From Chryseobacterium sp. T16E-39 (GTDB lineage Bacteria; Bacteroidota; Bacteroidia; Flavobacteriales; Weeksellaceae): a DNA stretch of 64,000 nucleotides. The notes under the pieces are model-generated. The model searched no databases, had not been told where the DNA came from, and saw only the letters and a list, made by a program, of their open reading frames with translations. Numbering within the stretch: the first letter of the stretch is position 1; each line of letters opens with the position of its first letter. Made by a program: the position numbers and the translations under genes. Location: positions 1,240,001 to 1,304,000 of the forward strand of contig NZ_CP022282.1 of assembly GCF_002216065.1 (NCBI RefSeq). Reading direction: 5' to 3'. This document shows positions 44,204 through 53,186 of this stretch, piece by piece.

Positions 44204-44380
44204 TTATTTTTTTGATTCCTCAACAGAAACTTTTCTGAAATCTTTGAACAACTTGCTTAGTTCTAAAGCTGATTTACGAGCTCTTGTTCCAGCTGCTTTG
44301 TTCCCTTTTTCAGCTTGTTGGTTTGCTTCAGTTGCGAATGCTTCAAATTCCGCGTTGATTTTTTCAATAAGTTCTTTCAT
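44204..44380 (-). CDS. Histone H1-like (Hc1-type) small basic protein
   Basis: I found this 58-residue gene by translation. It encodes MKELIEKINAEFEAFATEA..., rich in Lys and Ala, with KGNKAAGTRARKSALELSKLFKDFRK. It matches the very short histone H1-like proteins widespread in Flavobacteriia. The positive C-terminal half likely binds DNA and may compact the nucleoid. A TATATTTG promoter element and a terminator mark it as its own unit. Confidence 0.9.
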   Translation of the reverse strand: MKELIEKINAEFEAFATEANQQAEKGNKAAGTRARKSALELSKLFKDFRKVSVEESKK

Positions 44381-44400
44381 TTATTTTAAAATTTAGGCTG

Positions 44401-44408
44401 CAAATATA
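44401..44408 (-). promoter_or_regulatory. -7 promoter element for the histone H1-like gene
   Basis: The minus strand reads TATATTTG, 20 bases before the start codon. The rest of the 330-bp gap to the helicase gene (to 44709) is AT-rich and holds no gene I can support; TACCTTCG near 44670 is a weak promoter candidate for the helicase. Confidence 0.55.
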
Positions 44409-44709
44409 GGTTTTATGGTGATTCCAGCCTAACTGAGACAAAAAAAGTTTACAAAAATTTTAAAAAAAATCATCCCCGATAATAAGTAATAAAAATACGA
44501 ATAATAAAAAGTGGATAAAATTTTTAATTTAAAGTAAATTTTTCTGTCCTTTCCTTTTTCAATTAAGGATTTTTATTATAAAACATTTAGTATAACCAAG
44601 AAACTTATATTGTCAGAAAAAGGATTTAAAATTTAAGACAAGCGCGTTCTATTCTTTTTATTGGTTTTATGTACCTTCGTTTTTTAATAATCAGCCGCCT
44701 GTCTTATCT

Positions 44710-47700
44710 ATGGAGTTGCCAAAAGAATATATTTTAAGGGATACCAACATCAGCACACTTTCTGTTTATGAACTTTTGAAACACACCCAAACGGCAAAAT
44801 TCATAGAGGAAAAAAACTTTCATGATATCGTACCCATGGTTCTTGATATCAATTCAGGAGTTTTTACCAAATCACTTTCTTTAATTGGATTTCCAAATGT
44901 TTCTGTAAGCCAGGTCGGATCTTCATTAATAACTGCATGCTCTTGTGACCATTCAAAAGAAAAGCTTTGTGAACACCAGGCAGAAATTATTTACAGCATT
45001 CTAGAACAAAAAAACTTCCGTATTTTCTTTGATGCTAATTTAAGACAAAGAACCCTGGTTTCTTTTGCCAAGAGTTTTGGGTTGGAAAATGAGCCCAACC
45101 TTGATCATTATTTTCACCTGAAACTACAGAATGGAAAACTGGATATTCAATCGAAGATAAAAGAACTTCTTCAAATTGATGACCATGCTTTCAAACAGAA
45201 TTTATTGCCACAGCGACAACCCCTTTTAAAAGAATTAGGAATGCTGAATACCGATAAAAGGAAGTTCCTTATTGTCGGTAAACACCGCTATTATAATTTT
45301 TTGAATTTTTCATTAATAGAAGCTGATACTGCTCAAAATGGTAAAATCAAAAATCCAATACACGTGATCGACCCGATGCAGCTTATCTGGAAAGCTAATC
45401 AGCCACAGGAAATTAAATTCTACACTGCAATTGCTGCATTTCAAAATAAATTCAGTGAAGAACAGGGTTCAACAGACTTGGAGGCACTGAAATTAATTGT
45501 TCAAAATCCTTTAGGCCTGGAAGTATACTATCATGATCATACGATAACTGAATCAATCTCATCAAGGTCTTTGGTACCGATAGGACTCTCCTTATTAAAG
45601 GCAGAAATACAGCTTACTGTCTTTAAAAAAGATCCTTTCTATGAGATTACGGGTGAACTGAACTTTAATGATATTTCTCTTCCTTTTAAAAATGTTATCA
45701 TCAGAAATGATTCTTTTATTCACCATCAGAATACATTGAGTCTGATCGACAATCCGGATCTCCTCCGGGTAATCCAATTTTTTAAATCCAATAACGAGAT
45801 CCTTCTTATTCATGCTTCAAAGTATGAGAACTTTTTACAGACCGTTTTAGCATCATTGGAACCCTATGTTCATATTAATTACAGCTATATTCATTCCGCT
45901 ACTCCCGTACAGCTTGAAGAAAAGAACTTTGAAGTAGAAAAGATCATCTATTTACATCAGGAAGGCAATTATATATCAATTACTCCGGTGATGAAGTACG
46001 GTTCTGTAGAAGTAGCTGTCTACTCCAGAAAACAACTTTATGATACAGATCAAAATGGAAATCTGTTTAAAATAGAACGAAATTATGAAGCTGAAACAGC
46101 ACTTACTTCAGTAATCGTGCAACAGCATCCCGACTTCACAGAGCAATTGGAAGCTCATGAATATTTCTACCTGTATAAAGATAAATTTCTGGATGCAGAT
46201 TGGTTTCTTAAAGCTTTTGAAATATGGAAAAATGAAGGTATAAGCATTCTTGGGTTCAATGAATTAAAAAATAACAAGCTCAATCCCAATCGGGCGAAGA
46301 TCAATATTCAGGTTACAACCGGCATCGACTGGTTCAATGCAAAGTTAAGTGTCCGTTTTGGCGGCAAAGAAGCAAGTCTTAAACAGGTACACAGGGCTCT
46401 CCGTAATAAAACAAAATTTGTACAGCTGGATGATGGCACTCAGGGCATCTTACCTGATGAATGGATCAACAAAATAACAAAGTATTTCCAGATTGGTGAT
46501 ATTGACGAAGATCTGCTTAAAATTCCAAAGGTTAGTTTTTCGGAGGTTTCAGGTTGGTTTGAAAAAGAAGTCTTAAGTAAGGAGGTTCAAACTGAACTAC
46601 TTTTATATTCAAAAGAATTTTCAATGCTGAAAAAGGCACCGGAAATTCATGTTTCTACGGAATTGAAAACTTCACTCAGAGATTATCAAAAGGAAGGTCT
46701 CAATTGGTTGGGACTGTTGGATCATTATAATTTTGGAGGATGCCTAGCGGATGATATGGGTTTAGGAAAAACAGTCCAGATCATTGCATTTATTCTATAT
46801 CAAAAGGAAAAATATGGCAACAGAACCAATCTGATCGTTGTTCCGACTTCTCTATTGTTCAACTGGCAGGAAGAGATTCAAAAGTTTGCCCCTTCCCTGA
46901 AGGTATTAGTGCATTATGGTGCTGACAGGCAAAAAACCATCAGCCATTTCCAGGATTTTGAAGTGGTTCTTACCAGCTATGGAATGCTACTCTCAGACAT
47001 TCGTTTCCTTAAAACATTCCACTTCGACTATATTTTCCTGGATGAATCACAGACCATTAAAAATCCTAATTCCGAAAAACATAAAGCTGCACGCCTTTTA
47101 CAGGCAAGGAACAGAATTGTTCTAACAGGAACTCCTATTGAAAATAATACTTTTGACCTGTATGGACAGCTTTCATTTGCTTCTCCCGGATTGCTGGGTA
47201 GCAAACAGTATTTTAAAGATACCTATGCCATTCCAATTGATAAATTTGAATATAGCAAACGGACCATTGAACTTCAGCAAAAGATAAACCCTTTTATCTT
47301 GCGGAGAACAAAAAAACAAGTAGCAAAAGAGCTTCCTGAAAAAACAGAGATGGTCATCTATTGTGAAATGAATGCAGAACAGCGAAAAATCTATGATCTT
47401 TATGAACGGGAACTTCGTGATTTTATATCTGCATCTACAGACGATGAAACGCTAAAAAACAGCATGCATGTTTTAACGGGTCTTACTAAACTCAGACAGA
47501 TCTGTAATTCTCCGGTTTTACTGAAAGAAGGACATTCGGGCGAGCATGCCGTGAAAATTCAATTATTAACGGAACAAATCGAAAATAAATCAAAGGAGCA
47601 TAAAATTCTTGTATTCTCTCAATTTGTCGGAATGCTGGATCTCATTAAAAAAGAGCTTGAAGATAAAAATATTCCTTTCGAGTACCTTACCGGCCAGACT

Positions 47701-48051
47701 AAGGACCGTGGAACAAAAGTCCATCGTTTCCAGACAGATGAAAATGTACGGGTATTCCTTATCAGCCTAAAAGCAGGAGGAGTTGGCCTCAATCTTACAG
47801 AAGCAGATTATATTTATCTCGTGGATCCATGGTGGAATCCTGCTGCTGAGAATCAAGCTATTGACAGAAGTTACAGGATTGGACAGACAAAACATGTGGT
47901 AGCTGTCCGTATGGTATGCACCAACACCATTGAAGAGAAAATACTCAATCTTCAGAAGAAAAAGAACAAACTTGCACAGGGCCTTATCAAAACTGAAGAA
48001 TCGAAATCACAGAATTACACCAAATCCGATCTATTACAAATTTTAGGATAA
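44710..48051 (+). CDS. SWI2/SNF2-family DEAD/DEAH-box helicase with SWIM zinc finger
   Basis: The 1113-residue protein has a SWIM-type CxCx(n)CxH finger near residues 77-90 (CSCDHSKEKLCEH), a long middle domain, then an SNF2 motor. The Walker A motif is ADDMGLGKT (about 680-688), the Walker B box is DESQ instead of DEAH (about 778-781), and the C-terminal lobe has GGVGLNL and QAIDRSYRIGQTK. Bacterial SNF2 ATPases of the HepA/RapA-related group remodel protein-DNA or RNA polymerase complexes; the specific partner is unknown. It is a single gene. Confidence 0.92.
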   Translation: MELPKEYILRDTNISTLSVYELLKHTQTAKFIEEKNFHDIVPMVLDINSGVFTKSLSLIGFPNVSVSQVGSSLITACSCDHSKEKLCEHQAEIIYSILEQKNFRIFFDANLRQRTLVSFAKSFGLENEPNLDHYFHLKLQNGKLDIQSKIKELLQIDDHAFKQNLLPQRQPLLKELGMLNTDKRKFLIVGKHRYYNFLNFSLIEADTAQNGKIKNPIHVIDPMQLIWKANQPQEIKFYTAIAAFQNKFSEEQGSTDLEALKLIVQNPLGLEVYYHDHTITESISSRSLVPIGLSLLKAEIQLTVFKKDPFYEITGELNFNDISLPFKNVIIRNDSFIHHQNTLSLIDNPDLLRVIQFFKSNNEILLIHASKYENFLQTVLASLEPYVHINYSYIHSATPVQLEEKNFEVEKIIYLHQEGNYISITPVMKYGSVEVAVYSRKQLYDTDQNGNLFKIERNYEAETALTSVIVQQHPDFTEQLEAHEYFYLYKDKFLDADWFLKAFEIWKNEGISILGFNELKNNKLNPNRAKINIQVTTGIDWFNAKLSVRFGGKEASLKQVHRALRNKTKFVQLDDGTQGILPDEWINKITKYFQIGDIDEDLLKIPKVSFSEVSGWFEKEVLSKEVQTELLLYSKEFSMLKKAPEIHVSTELKTSLRDYQKEGLNWLGLLDHYNFGGCLADDMGLGKTVQIIAFILYQKEKYGNRTNLIVVPTSLLFNWQEEIQKFAPSLKVLVHYGADRQKTISHFQDFEVVLTSYGMLLSDIRFLKTFHFDYIFLDESQTIKNPNSEKHKAARLLQARNRIVLTGTPIENNTFDLYGQLSFASPGLLGSKQYFKDTYAIPIDKFEYSKRTIELQQKINPFILRRTKKQVAKELPEKTEMVIYCEMNAEQRKIYDLYERELRDFISASTDDETLKNSMHVLTGLTKLRQICNSPVLLKEGHSGEHAVKIQLLTEQIENKSKEHKILVFSQFVGMLDLIKKELEDKNIPFEYLTGQTKDRGTKVHRFQTDENVRVFLISLKAGGVGLNLTEADYIYLVDPWWNPAAENQAIDRSYRIGQTKHVVAVRMVCTNTIEEKILNLQKKKNKLAQGLIKTEESKSQNYTKSDLLQILG

Positions 48052-48107
48052 AATAAAGCAGCCTGAAAAACAGAAAAATTTCAACAGGAGAAGTAAAAAG
48101 GTTTTCA

Positions 48108-48115
48108 TATCTTTG
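48108..48115 (+). promoter_or_regulatory. -7 promoter element for the AraC gene at 48136
   Basis: TATCTTTG matches TAnnTTTG and lies 20 bases before the start codon. Confidence 0.5.
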
Positions 48116-48135
48116 ATTTTTATAATTCACAAGGG

Positions 48136-49050
48136 ATGAGCGACCAATTAGAAACTATAGAAGACTATTACAGAAATATCAGAGAAAATCAATTGAAAAT
48201 GTTTGATTCTCATGATTTTGAGTTGGGAAAATCACATTTTAATATTTCCATGCGAAGATACTGTAGTTTCAAAAGCCCATACAACCGGAGAGATTATTAT
48301 AAAATAAGCTTTATCATCGGTAAAGGAACCTTTCAATATGGACAGCAGGAGCTTTATATAGACCGTCCAGCCCTGTTTTTTCCTTCGCCTAATATTCCTT
48401 ATTCATGGGAATGTGACGGGGACCTGCAAGAAGGCTATTTCTGTCTTTTCAATCAGGAATTCTTTCATGGAAATTCAGAGTTCAAATTATTTAAGAAAAC
48501 ATCCTTATTTAAAGAATGGAGTATGCCGATAGTATTTTTAACACCGGAACAGACCCAATTGGTTTCGGTTTATTTTGAGCAGATGTACAAGCTCAACAAC
48601 TCCAACTATCCATTTCGGTGTGGAAGTATTAAAAGTCATTTAGCCTCTGTCCTTCACCTGGCTCTCGAAAACCGTGTGGAAGATATTGACTTGGATGAGC
48701 TTCCGGCAAATGTCCGTTTGTACCGCCTGTTCGATGAACTTCTCAACAAACAGTTCCCTCTAGATTCTCCTGCCTACCCTCTTGCTTTAAAAACAGCCTC
48801 AGATTTCGCAGAACACCTCAACGTTCACGTCAACCACTTAAATGCTTCTGTAAAGTCTGTAACAAACCTTACCACCACTCATATTATTAAAGAAAGAATG
48901 TTTGAAGAATCTAAAAATCTTTTAAAATATACCAATTGGGATATTGCTGAAATTGGTTATACATTAGGATTCGATCAGCCTTCTCATTTCAACAATTTCT
49001 TCAAAAAATATTCAAACACCTCCCCTCTAAAATTCAAACACGCTATTTAA
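48136..49050 (+). CDS. AraC-family transcriptional regulator
   Basis: The 304-residue protein has the same domain order as the AraC protein at 25896-26834: sensing domain with SPYNRRDYYKISFIIGKG and FFPSPNIPYSWEC, then an AraC HTH pair with VHVNHLNASVKSV and WDIAEIGYTLGFDQPSHFNNFFKK. The two are clear paralogues. The following MFS transporter gene, 91 bases away in the same direction and with its own -7 element, is the likely target. Confidence 0.91.
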   Translation: MSDQLETIEDYYRNIRENQLKMFDSHDFELGKSHFNISMRRYCSFKSPYNRRDYYKISFIIGKGTFQYGQQELYIDRPALFFPSPNIPYSWECDGDLQEGYFCLFNQEFFHGNSEFKLFKKTSLFKEWSMPIVFLTPEQTQLVSVYFEQMYKLNNSNYPFRCGSIKSHLASVLHLALENRVEDIDLDELPANVRLYRLFDELLNKQFPLDSPAYPLALKTASDFAEHLNVHVNHLNASVKSVTNLTTTHIIKERMFEESKNLLKYTNWDIAEIGYTLGFDQPSHFNNFFKKYSNTSPLKFKHAI

Positions 49051-49110
49051 TTCTTTGAATTTTGTAATTTTTACTTTGTCTTTTAAAATCAATATCAAAG
49101 ATTCTTAGCT

Positions 49111-49118
49111 TATTTTTG
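49111..49118 (+). promoter_or_regulatory. -7 promoter element for the MFS gene at 49142
   Basis: TATTTTTG lies 23 bases before the start codon of the transporter gene and suggests it can be transcribed separately from araC. Confidence 0.5.
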
Positions 49119-49141
49119 TATTGTTAAAAAAAGAATGAATT

Positions 49142-50347
49142 ATGTTGAGAGAAGCATCTGAACAACGAATCAGATTGATCACCATTATGGCCTTTATATC
49201 AATCCCATTATCAGGGTTTGTAACGGACATTTATTTACCCTCTTTCCCCGCAATGGCCAGAGGCATGCAGGTTTCAGAAAAAGATATCCAGATCACTCTT
49301 ACGTCCTATTTACTGAGTTATGGAATTTCGCAATTATTTATAGGAGGAATTTTAGATAGTATTGGACGCTACCGTCCCAAATTAGCCGCTTTATTTTTAT
49401 TGGTCATAACCAGTATCCTGATTACCATGACGGACAGTATTTTATTGATCTGCCTTCTCCGTATCCTTCAGGGAATTGCTGTTTCGGTATTAGTTGTAGC
49501 AACACGTGCTATTTTTGTAGATATTTATGATGCTGATAAAGTAAAACATTACCTCAGCTATTTCACCATTGTATGGTCATTGGGGCCTATTTTAGCACCA
49601 TTCCTTGGTGGTTATTTAGAAAAATTATTTAACTGGCATGCGAATTTTTATTTCCTGGCCTTTTATGCAGGAGCTATATTGATTTTTGAATGGTTTTTCA
49701 GTGGGGAAAGTCTGCCACAGAAAAAGAAACTCAATTTTTCAGAAAATATCAGCCTGTATAAAATGATGTTGCAAAACCGGATATTCATGCTGGGAATTAT
49801 TATTCTAGGGTTAAGCTATTCCATTGTGATGTTGTTTAACATTACTGGACCTTTTATTATTGAAAATACTTTTCATTTTACCCCGGTTGTGATTGGGTAT
49901 TGTACCCTTATTCTGGGTTTCTCATGGATGATTGGTGGTTTTATTGGTAAAAAAAGAGTTGCATTGGGTTTCAAATCAAGAATCTTACAGCCTATTATTT
50001 TACAGTTAACCCTCATTGTGGGATTAATTGCTGTAAGCTACTATACAGAGAGTTTATATATCATGATCCCCTTTGCATTTTTTATCCATATCTGTTCCGG
50101 GATTTTGTTTACTTCTTTTTTCACCACAAGCATGTTATATTTTCCAAAAAATGCAGGAACTGCAGGAGGATTAATGGGTGGACTGGTTTATATTATTACC
50201 TCTATCACCAGTTTCATTATTTCAGTAAGTGGAACTGTAGCGCTGCAAAAAGAACTGTCCTGGCGGTATTTAATAATAGCAGTCCTTCTTCTGGGTATTA
50301 TCCTCACCATGAACCACACCTTAAAAAAAGAAAAAGCAGAGAATTGA
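49142..50347 (+). CDS. MFS transporter, Bcr/CflA-like drug efflux family
   Basis: The 401-residue protein has about twelve membrane helices. TDIYLPSFPAMARGMQVS and QLFIGGILDSIGRYRPK near the N-terminus fit the DHA1/Bcr-CflA group, whose members export drugs or small metabolites with proton antiport. Substrate is unknown. The AraC gene just upstream is the expected regulator. Its stop codon lies in the loop of the terminator hairpin. Confidence 0.9.
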   Translation: MLREASEQRIRLITIMAFISIPLSGFVTDIYLPSFPAMARGMQVSEKDIQITLTSYLLSYGISQLFIGGILDSIGRYRPKLAALFLLVITSILITMTDSILLICLLRILQGIAVSVLVVATRAIFVDIYDADKVKHYLSYFTIVWSLGPILAPFLGGYLEKLFNWHANFYFLAFYAGAILIFEWFFSGESLPQKKKLNFSENISLYKMMLQNRIFMLGIIILGLSYSIVMLFNITGPFIIENTFHFTPVVIGYCTLILGFSWMIGGFIGKKRVALGFKSRILQPIILQLTLIVGLIAVSYYTESLYIMIPFAFFIHICSGILFTSFFTTSMLYFPKNAGTAGGLMGGLVYIITSITSFIISVSGTVALQKELSWRYLIIAVLLLGIILTMNHTLKKEKAEN

Positions 50348-50360
50348 TCTCTGCTTTTTT
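50331..50360 (+). terminator. Intrinsic terminator overlapping the MFS stop codon
   Basis: A perfect 12-bp stem (50331-50342 with 50348-50359) has a 5-nt loop that contains most of the TGA stop codon; T tract follows. Confidence 0.9.
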
Positions 50361-50403
50361 ATTTGGAGACGTTAGCAATAGCTCTTCATTGTAAAATTAC
50401 TCC

Positions 50404-50440
50404 AATCTAATTGTTGATGTCGCGAATCCAATTGTTGATG
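50404..50440. promoter_or_regulatory. Two direct repeats spaced 21 bp, LytTR-type binding site candidate
   Basis: AATCTAATTGTTGATG (50404-50419) and AATCCAATTGTTGATG (50425-50440) differ by one base and start exactly 21 bp apart, two helical turns. GTTGAT inside each fits the GTT-N-[AG]-[TG] part of known LytTR sites, which are also direct repeats at this spacing. They lie about 150 bp before a LytS/LytTR operon, suggesting autoregulation. Confidence 0.5.
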
Positions 50441-50592
50441 GATAATGTTTTTACTGTAAGCAGTATATAAACTAATATTGCACTGTCAAAATAAAATTAT
50501 TGTAATTTAAAAAGGAATACAGAAATTTATATTTCCTATTCATCTATTCAATAAAAATTAAAATACGAAAAACTCAAAACAAAGTATTAACA

Positions 50593-51651
50593 ATGGTAGC
50601 GTTCGTCAAAAAACAATGGAAACAGATAATGATCATTCTAATGATCTACTCCACCTGGACTGTGGCGGCTTTTCTATTTCTGATCCGACTGCAGGGTCTG
50701 GAAACTACCCTCAAACAATTTGGAACTGGCAACCAACTTTATATAAATTTTATTCATACCGTTGTAAAGGGAACTATTGTATACTATGTCCTTATCTACT
50801 ATTTAGCGATTCCCTTAATAAAAACCAGGAATTGGAAGAAAGCACTCTTACAAGGCTCCCTATTTTTCATACTATTAACTGTTTATGAGTACATATGGAA
50901 TTTCAAAATTCAGGATACACTACCTACAGATCCCAGTTATGTTTCACCAAACATATTTTTTCTTACTGCCGCTTTACTTGATGTAGTCATAGTTCTCATA
51001 TCTATCTTTTTTGCAACAATTATAACTTCCAATGAAATGCGTAAACATAAAGAAGAACTGGAAAAAGAAAAATTAAAGGCTGAACTTGCTGCTATAAAGT
51101 ATCAGATCAATCCTCATTTTCTTTTTAATTCTTTAAGCTTTATTTATACAAAGACCATTAAAGCAAGCCCTGAAGCTGCACATGCCGTACACTTGCTTTC
51201 CGAGATCATGAGCTATGCCCTTGATGACTGGGATGAGCTCGGAACGGTTCCTCTGGCATTGGAAATTGATCATATGAAAAAAGTAATAGAAATGAATCAG
51301 ATCCGGTTCAATCATATGCTAAAAATTAAGTATTACGAACACATTGACACCGATGATGCCTATGTATCCTATGTCCCGACATTAGCATTTGTTACTTTGG
51401 TAGAAAATGCTTTCAAACATGGAGAATTAAATGATGAAAAAAACCAGGTGACCATTGAACTGGAGGCAACAAAAAGTAAAATCTATTTTCTGGTGAGCAA
51501 TAAAAAGAAAAAAGGACCTAAAGAACCCTCAAAAGGAATAGGATTAAATAATGTGCAACAACGTTTACAGCTGATGTATGGAGTTAAGCACTCCTTCACC
51601 ATCAAGGAGGATGAAAACTATTATTTAAATGAAATAACCATAAATCTTTAA
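50593..51651 (+). CDS. LytS-type sensor histidine kinase
   Basis: The 352-residue protein has four hydrophobic segments (about residues 12-33, 48-72, 80-98 and 118-142), a coiled coil (EELEKEKLKAELAAIKYQ) and a His_kinase domain with phosphoacceptor His175 in INPHFLFNSLSF. The N-box is ENAFKHGELND and the G-box GIGLNNVQQRL. It has no extra sensing domain, so the membrane helices probably sense the signal. The partner LytTR gene starts three bases after its stop. Confidence 0.93.
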   Translation: MVAFVKKQWKQIMIILMIYSTWTVAAFLFLIRLQGLETTLKQFGTGNQLYINFIHTVVKGTIVYYVLIYYLAIPLIKTRNWKKALLQGSLFFILLTVYEYIWNFKIQDTLPTDPSYVSPNIFFLTAALLDVVIVLISIFFATIITSNEMRKHKEELEKEKLKAELAAIKYQINPHFLFNSLSFIYTKTIKASPEAAHAVHLLSEIMSYALDDWDELGTVPLALEIDHMKKVIEMNQIRFNHMLKIKYYEHIDTDDAYVSYVPTLAFVTLVENAFKHGELNDEKNQVTIELEATKSKIYFLVSNKKKKGPKEPSKGIGLNNVQQRLQLMYGVKHSFTIKEDENYYLNEITINL

Positions 51652-51654
51652 ATT

Positions 51655-52404
51655 ATGATTAACTGTATTGTAGTAGATGACGAAGCCCATGCAATAGAAT
51701 TACTCACATTGCATATCGAACAAACACCATTTCTGAAGCTGGCCGGTTCTGCCATGAATCCCGCCGAGGCATTACAGCTTTTGAATACCACACATGTAGA
51801 TCTTATTTTCCTCGATATTCAAATGCCGGGAATGTCCGGGATTGAGTTTTTGCCTTTACTGGGAGATAAATATAAAGTTATACTTACAACTGCTTTCAGG
51901 GAATATGCACTGGATGGATTTGATCACAATGTAGTAGATTATCTGCTAAAGCCTATTTTCTTTCCACGGTTTTTAAAAGCAGTACAGCGGGCACAGGAAA
52001 TTATTTCATTCCCTAAAAAAGAACTGGAAGATGACTTCATTATGGTGAAGACAGAATACAAAGGGAAACTCATCAAAATTAAAACCCAGGATATCATCTA
52101 TATTGAAGGCAAAGGAAAATATGTCTGCTTTCACACCAGGGACGGAGAACAGACCATGGCACTGCTGAATATCGGAGGACTTGAAAACAAATTACCAGGG
52201 GATCATTTCCTGCGCATTCATAAATCATTCATTATTGCAGTTCCTTTTATTATGATGATCCATGGAAATCTGGTTCAACTGGAATTTACCAAAAATCAAA
52301 TTCCTATCGGCCAGACTTATCGTGATATTTTCATGAACCAGATGCTTGGCAAAGTGATCTCCAATAGAAAAAGCAACAGCCCTGATCAGGATCCCGATGC
52401 TTAA
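51655..52404 (+). CDS. LytTR-family response regulator
   Basis: The 249-residue protein has the receiver pocket Asp8/Asp9, phosphoacceptor Asp54 (IFLDIQMPGMSG) and conserved Lys in LLKPIFF. A LytTR DNA-binding domain follows (about 130-235, with FLRIHKSFIIAVPFI). It pairs with the LytS gene upstream. The direct repeats at 50404-50440 are a plausible binding site. The 13-residue tail (KSNSPDQDPDA) is polar and not conserved. Confidence 0.94.
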   Translation: MINCIVVDDEAHAIELLTLHIEQTPFLKLAGSAMNPAEALQLLNTTHVDLIFLDIQMPGMSGIEFLPLLGDKYKVILTTAFREYALDGFDHNVVDYLLKPIFFPRFLKAVQRAQEIISFPKKELEDDFIMVKTEYKGKLIKIKTQDIIYIEGKGKYVCFHTRDGEQTMALLNIGGLENKLPGDHFLRIHKSFIIAVPFIMMIHGNLVQLEFTKNQIPIGQTYRDIFMNQMLGKVISNRKSNSPDQDPDA

Positions 52405-52460
52405 AATCTATTTCAGAAATATTGTAAAAAATCAAACAATTAATTTATAAATCAAAAAAA

Positions 52461-52862
52461 ATGAGAAAATCATTATTGATCCAATCCATTGGAATTTTAG
52501 CCCTTTCAGTGGCAACATCATGCGCACCATCTTATTTTGGGAAAAGCTATGCTCCTACTCAGAATGTTGATGTTTATTTCGCTGAAGGAGATGTAAAAAG
52601 AGAACATGAAACCATGGGAACCACAGAAATCGACCAGGGATTCAGTTCCATAGATGCTATGCAGCAAAAAGCAATTGAACTCGGCAAATCCAGAGGTGCA
52701 GACGGAGTTATTATGAAACTTACGCAAGAGGTTACCGGAAGTTCTAAAAGTGATTTTGGAAGTGTAAAAAACGGAAGTAAGAATAATACCTATAGTGGTG
52801 GATCTATTACGACCAATATGAAGGTAAAGAAAATACAGGCCACTTTCATCAAATACAAATAA
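52461..52862 (+). CDS. Small lipoprotein of unknown function
   Basis: The 133-residue protein has a lipoprotein signal with Cys21 (SVATSCAPSY). The mature part (DVYFAEGDVKREHETMGTTEI...QQKAIELGKSRGADGVIMKL) resembles small YbjQ/YajI-like alpha-beta lipoproteins in which a strand and helix end in GADGVI. It follows the LytTR gene after 56 bases and may be a target of that system. No function is known. Confidence 0.72.
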   Translation: MRKSLLIQSIGILALSVATSCAPSYFGKSYAPTQNVDVYFAEGDVKREHETMGTTEIDQGFSSIDAMQQKAIELGKSRGADGVIMKLTQEVTGSSKSDFGSVKNGSKNNTYSGGSITTNMKVKKIQATFIKYK

Positions 52863-53140
52863 TGTCCGTACTCTGGGACCTCCTTTTTAGGTTGCTTTTC
52901 TGGCTTCTTTCACTGATCTTATCTTAGGATCATCTATTTTAAATTCATCTATTTTTTTAATCGTTTCAACATCAATTAATAGCTTGTAAGCAAGCTACAG
53001 GAAATTTATGTGCTGAAATTAAGCTTCCCCCAAGCGAAATAGATTTAAAATACCAGAAGGCAGTTAAGCAAACCTATCATATCAAAAACTTCACTTAGAA
53101 AAAATAGTCGTTTTCATTATAAACAATTCAGATTGTTTTT
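52863..53140. other. Gene-poor gap with two short coding remnants
   Basis: No complete gene is present. On the minus strand a fragment reads DVETIKKIDEFKIDDPKIRS and stops near 52890. On the plus strand a fragment LCAEIKLPPSEIDLKYQK...HIKNFT ends at a stop near 53098, right before a plus-strand terminator. Both lack a convincing start and look like ends of decayed small genes. Confidence 0.35.
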
Positions 53141-53173
53141 ATCCGAAGCCCAAAGGGCTTCGGATTTTTTTTA
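53141..53173 (+). terminator. Strong plus-strand intrinsic terminator
   Basis: A perfect 11-bp stem (53141-53151 with 53155-53165) around the 3-nt loop AAA, followed by TTTTTTT. It has a T tract only on the plus strand, although the nearest complete plus-strand gene ends 280 bases earlier. Confidence 0.9.
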
Positions 53174-53186
53174 TTTCAGTTCAGCT

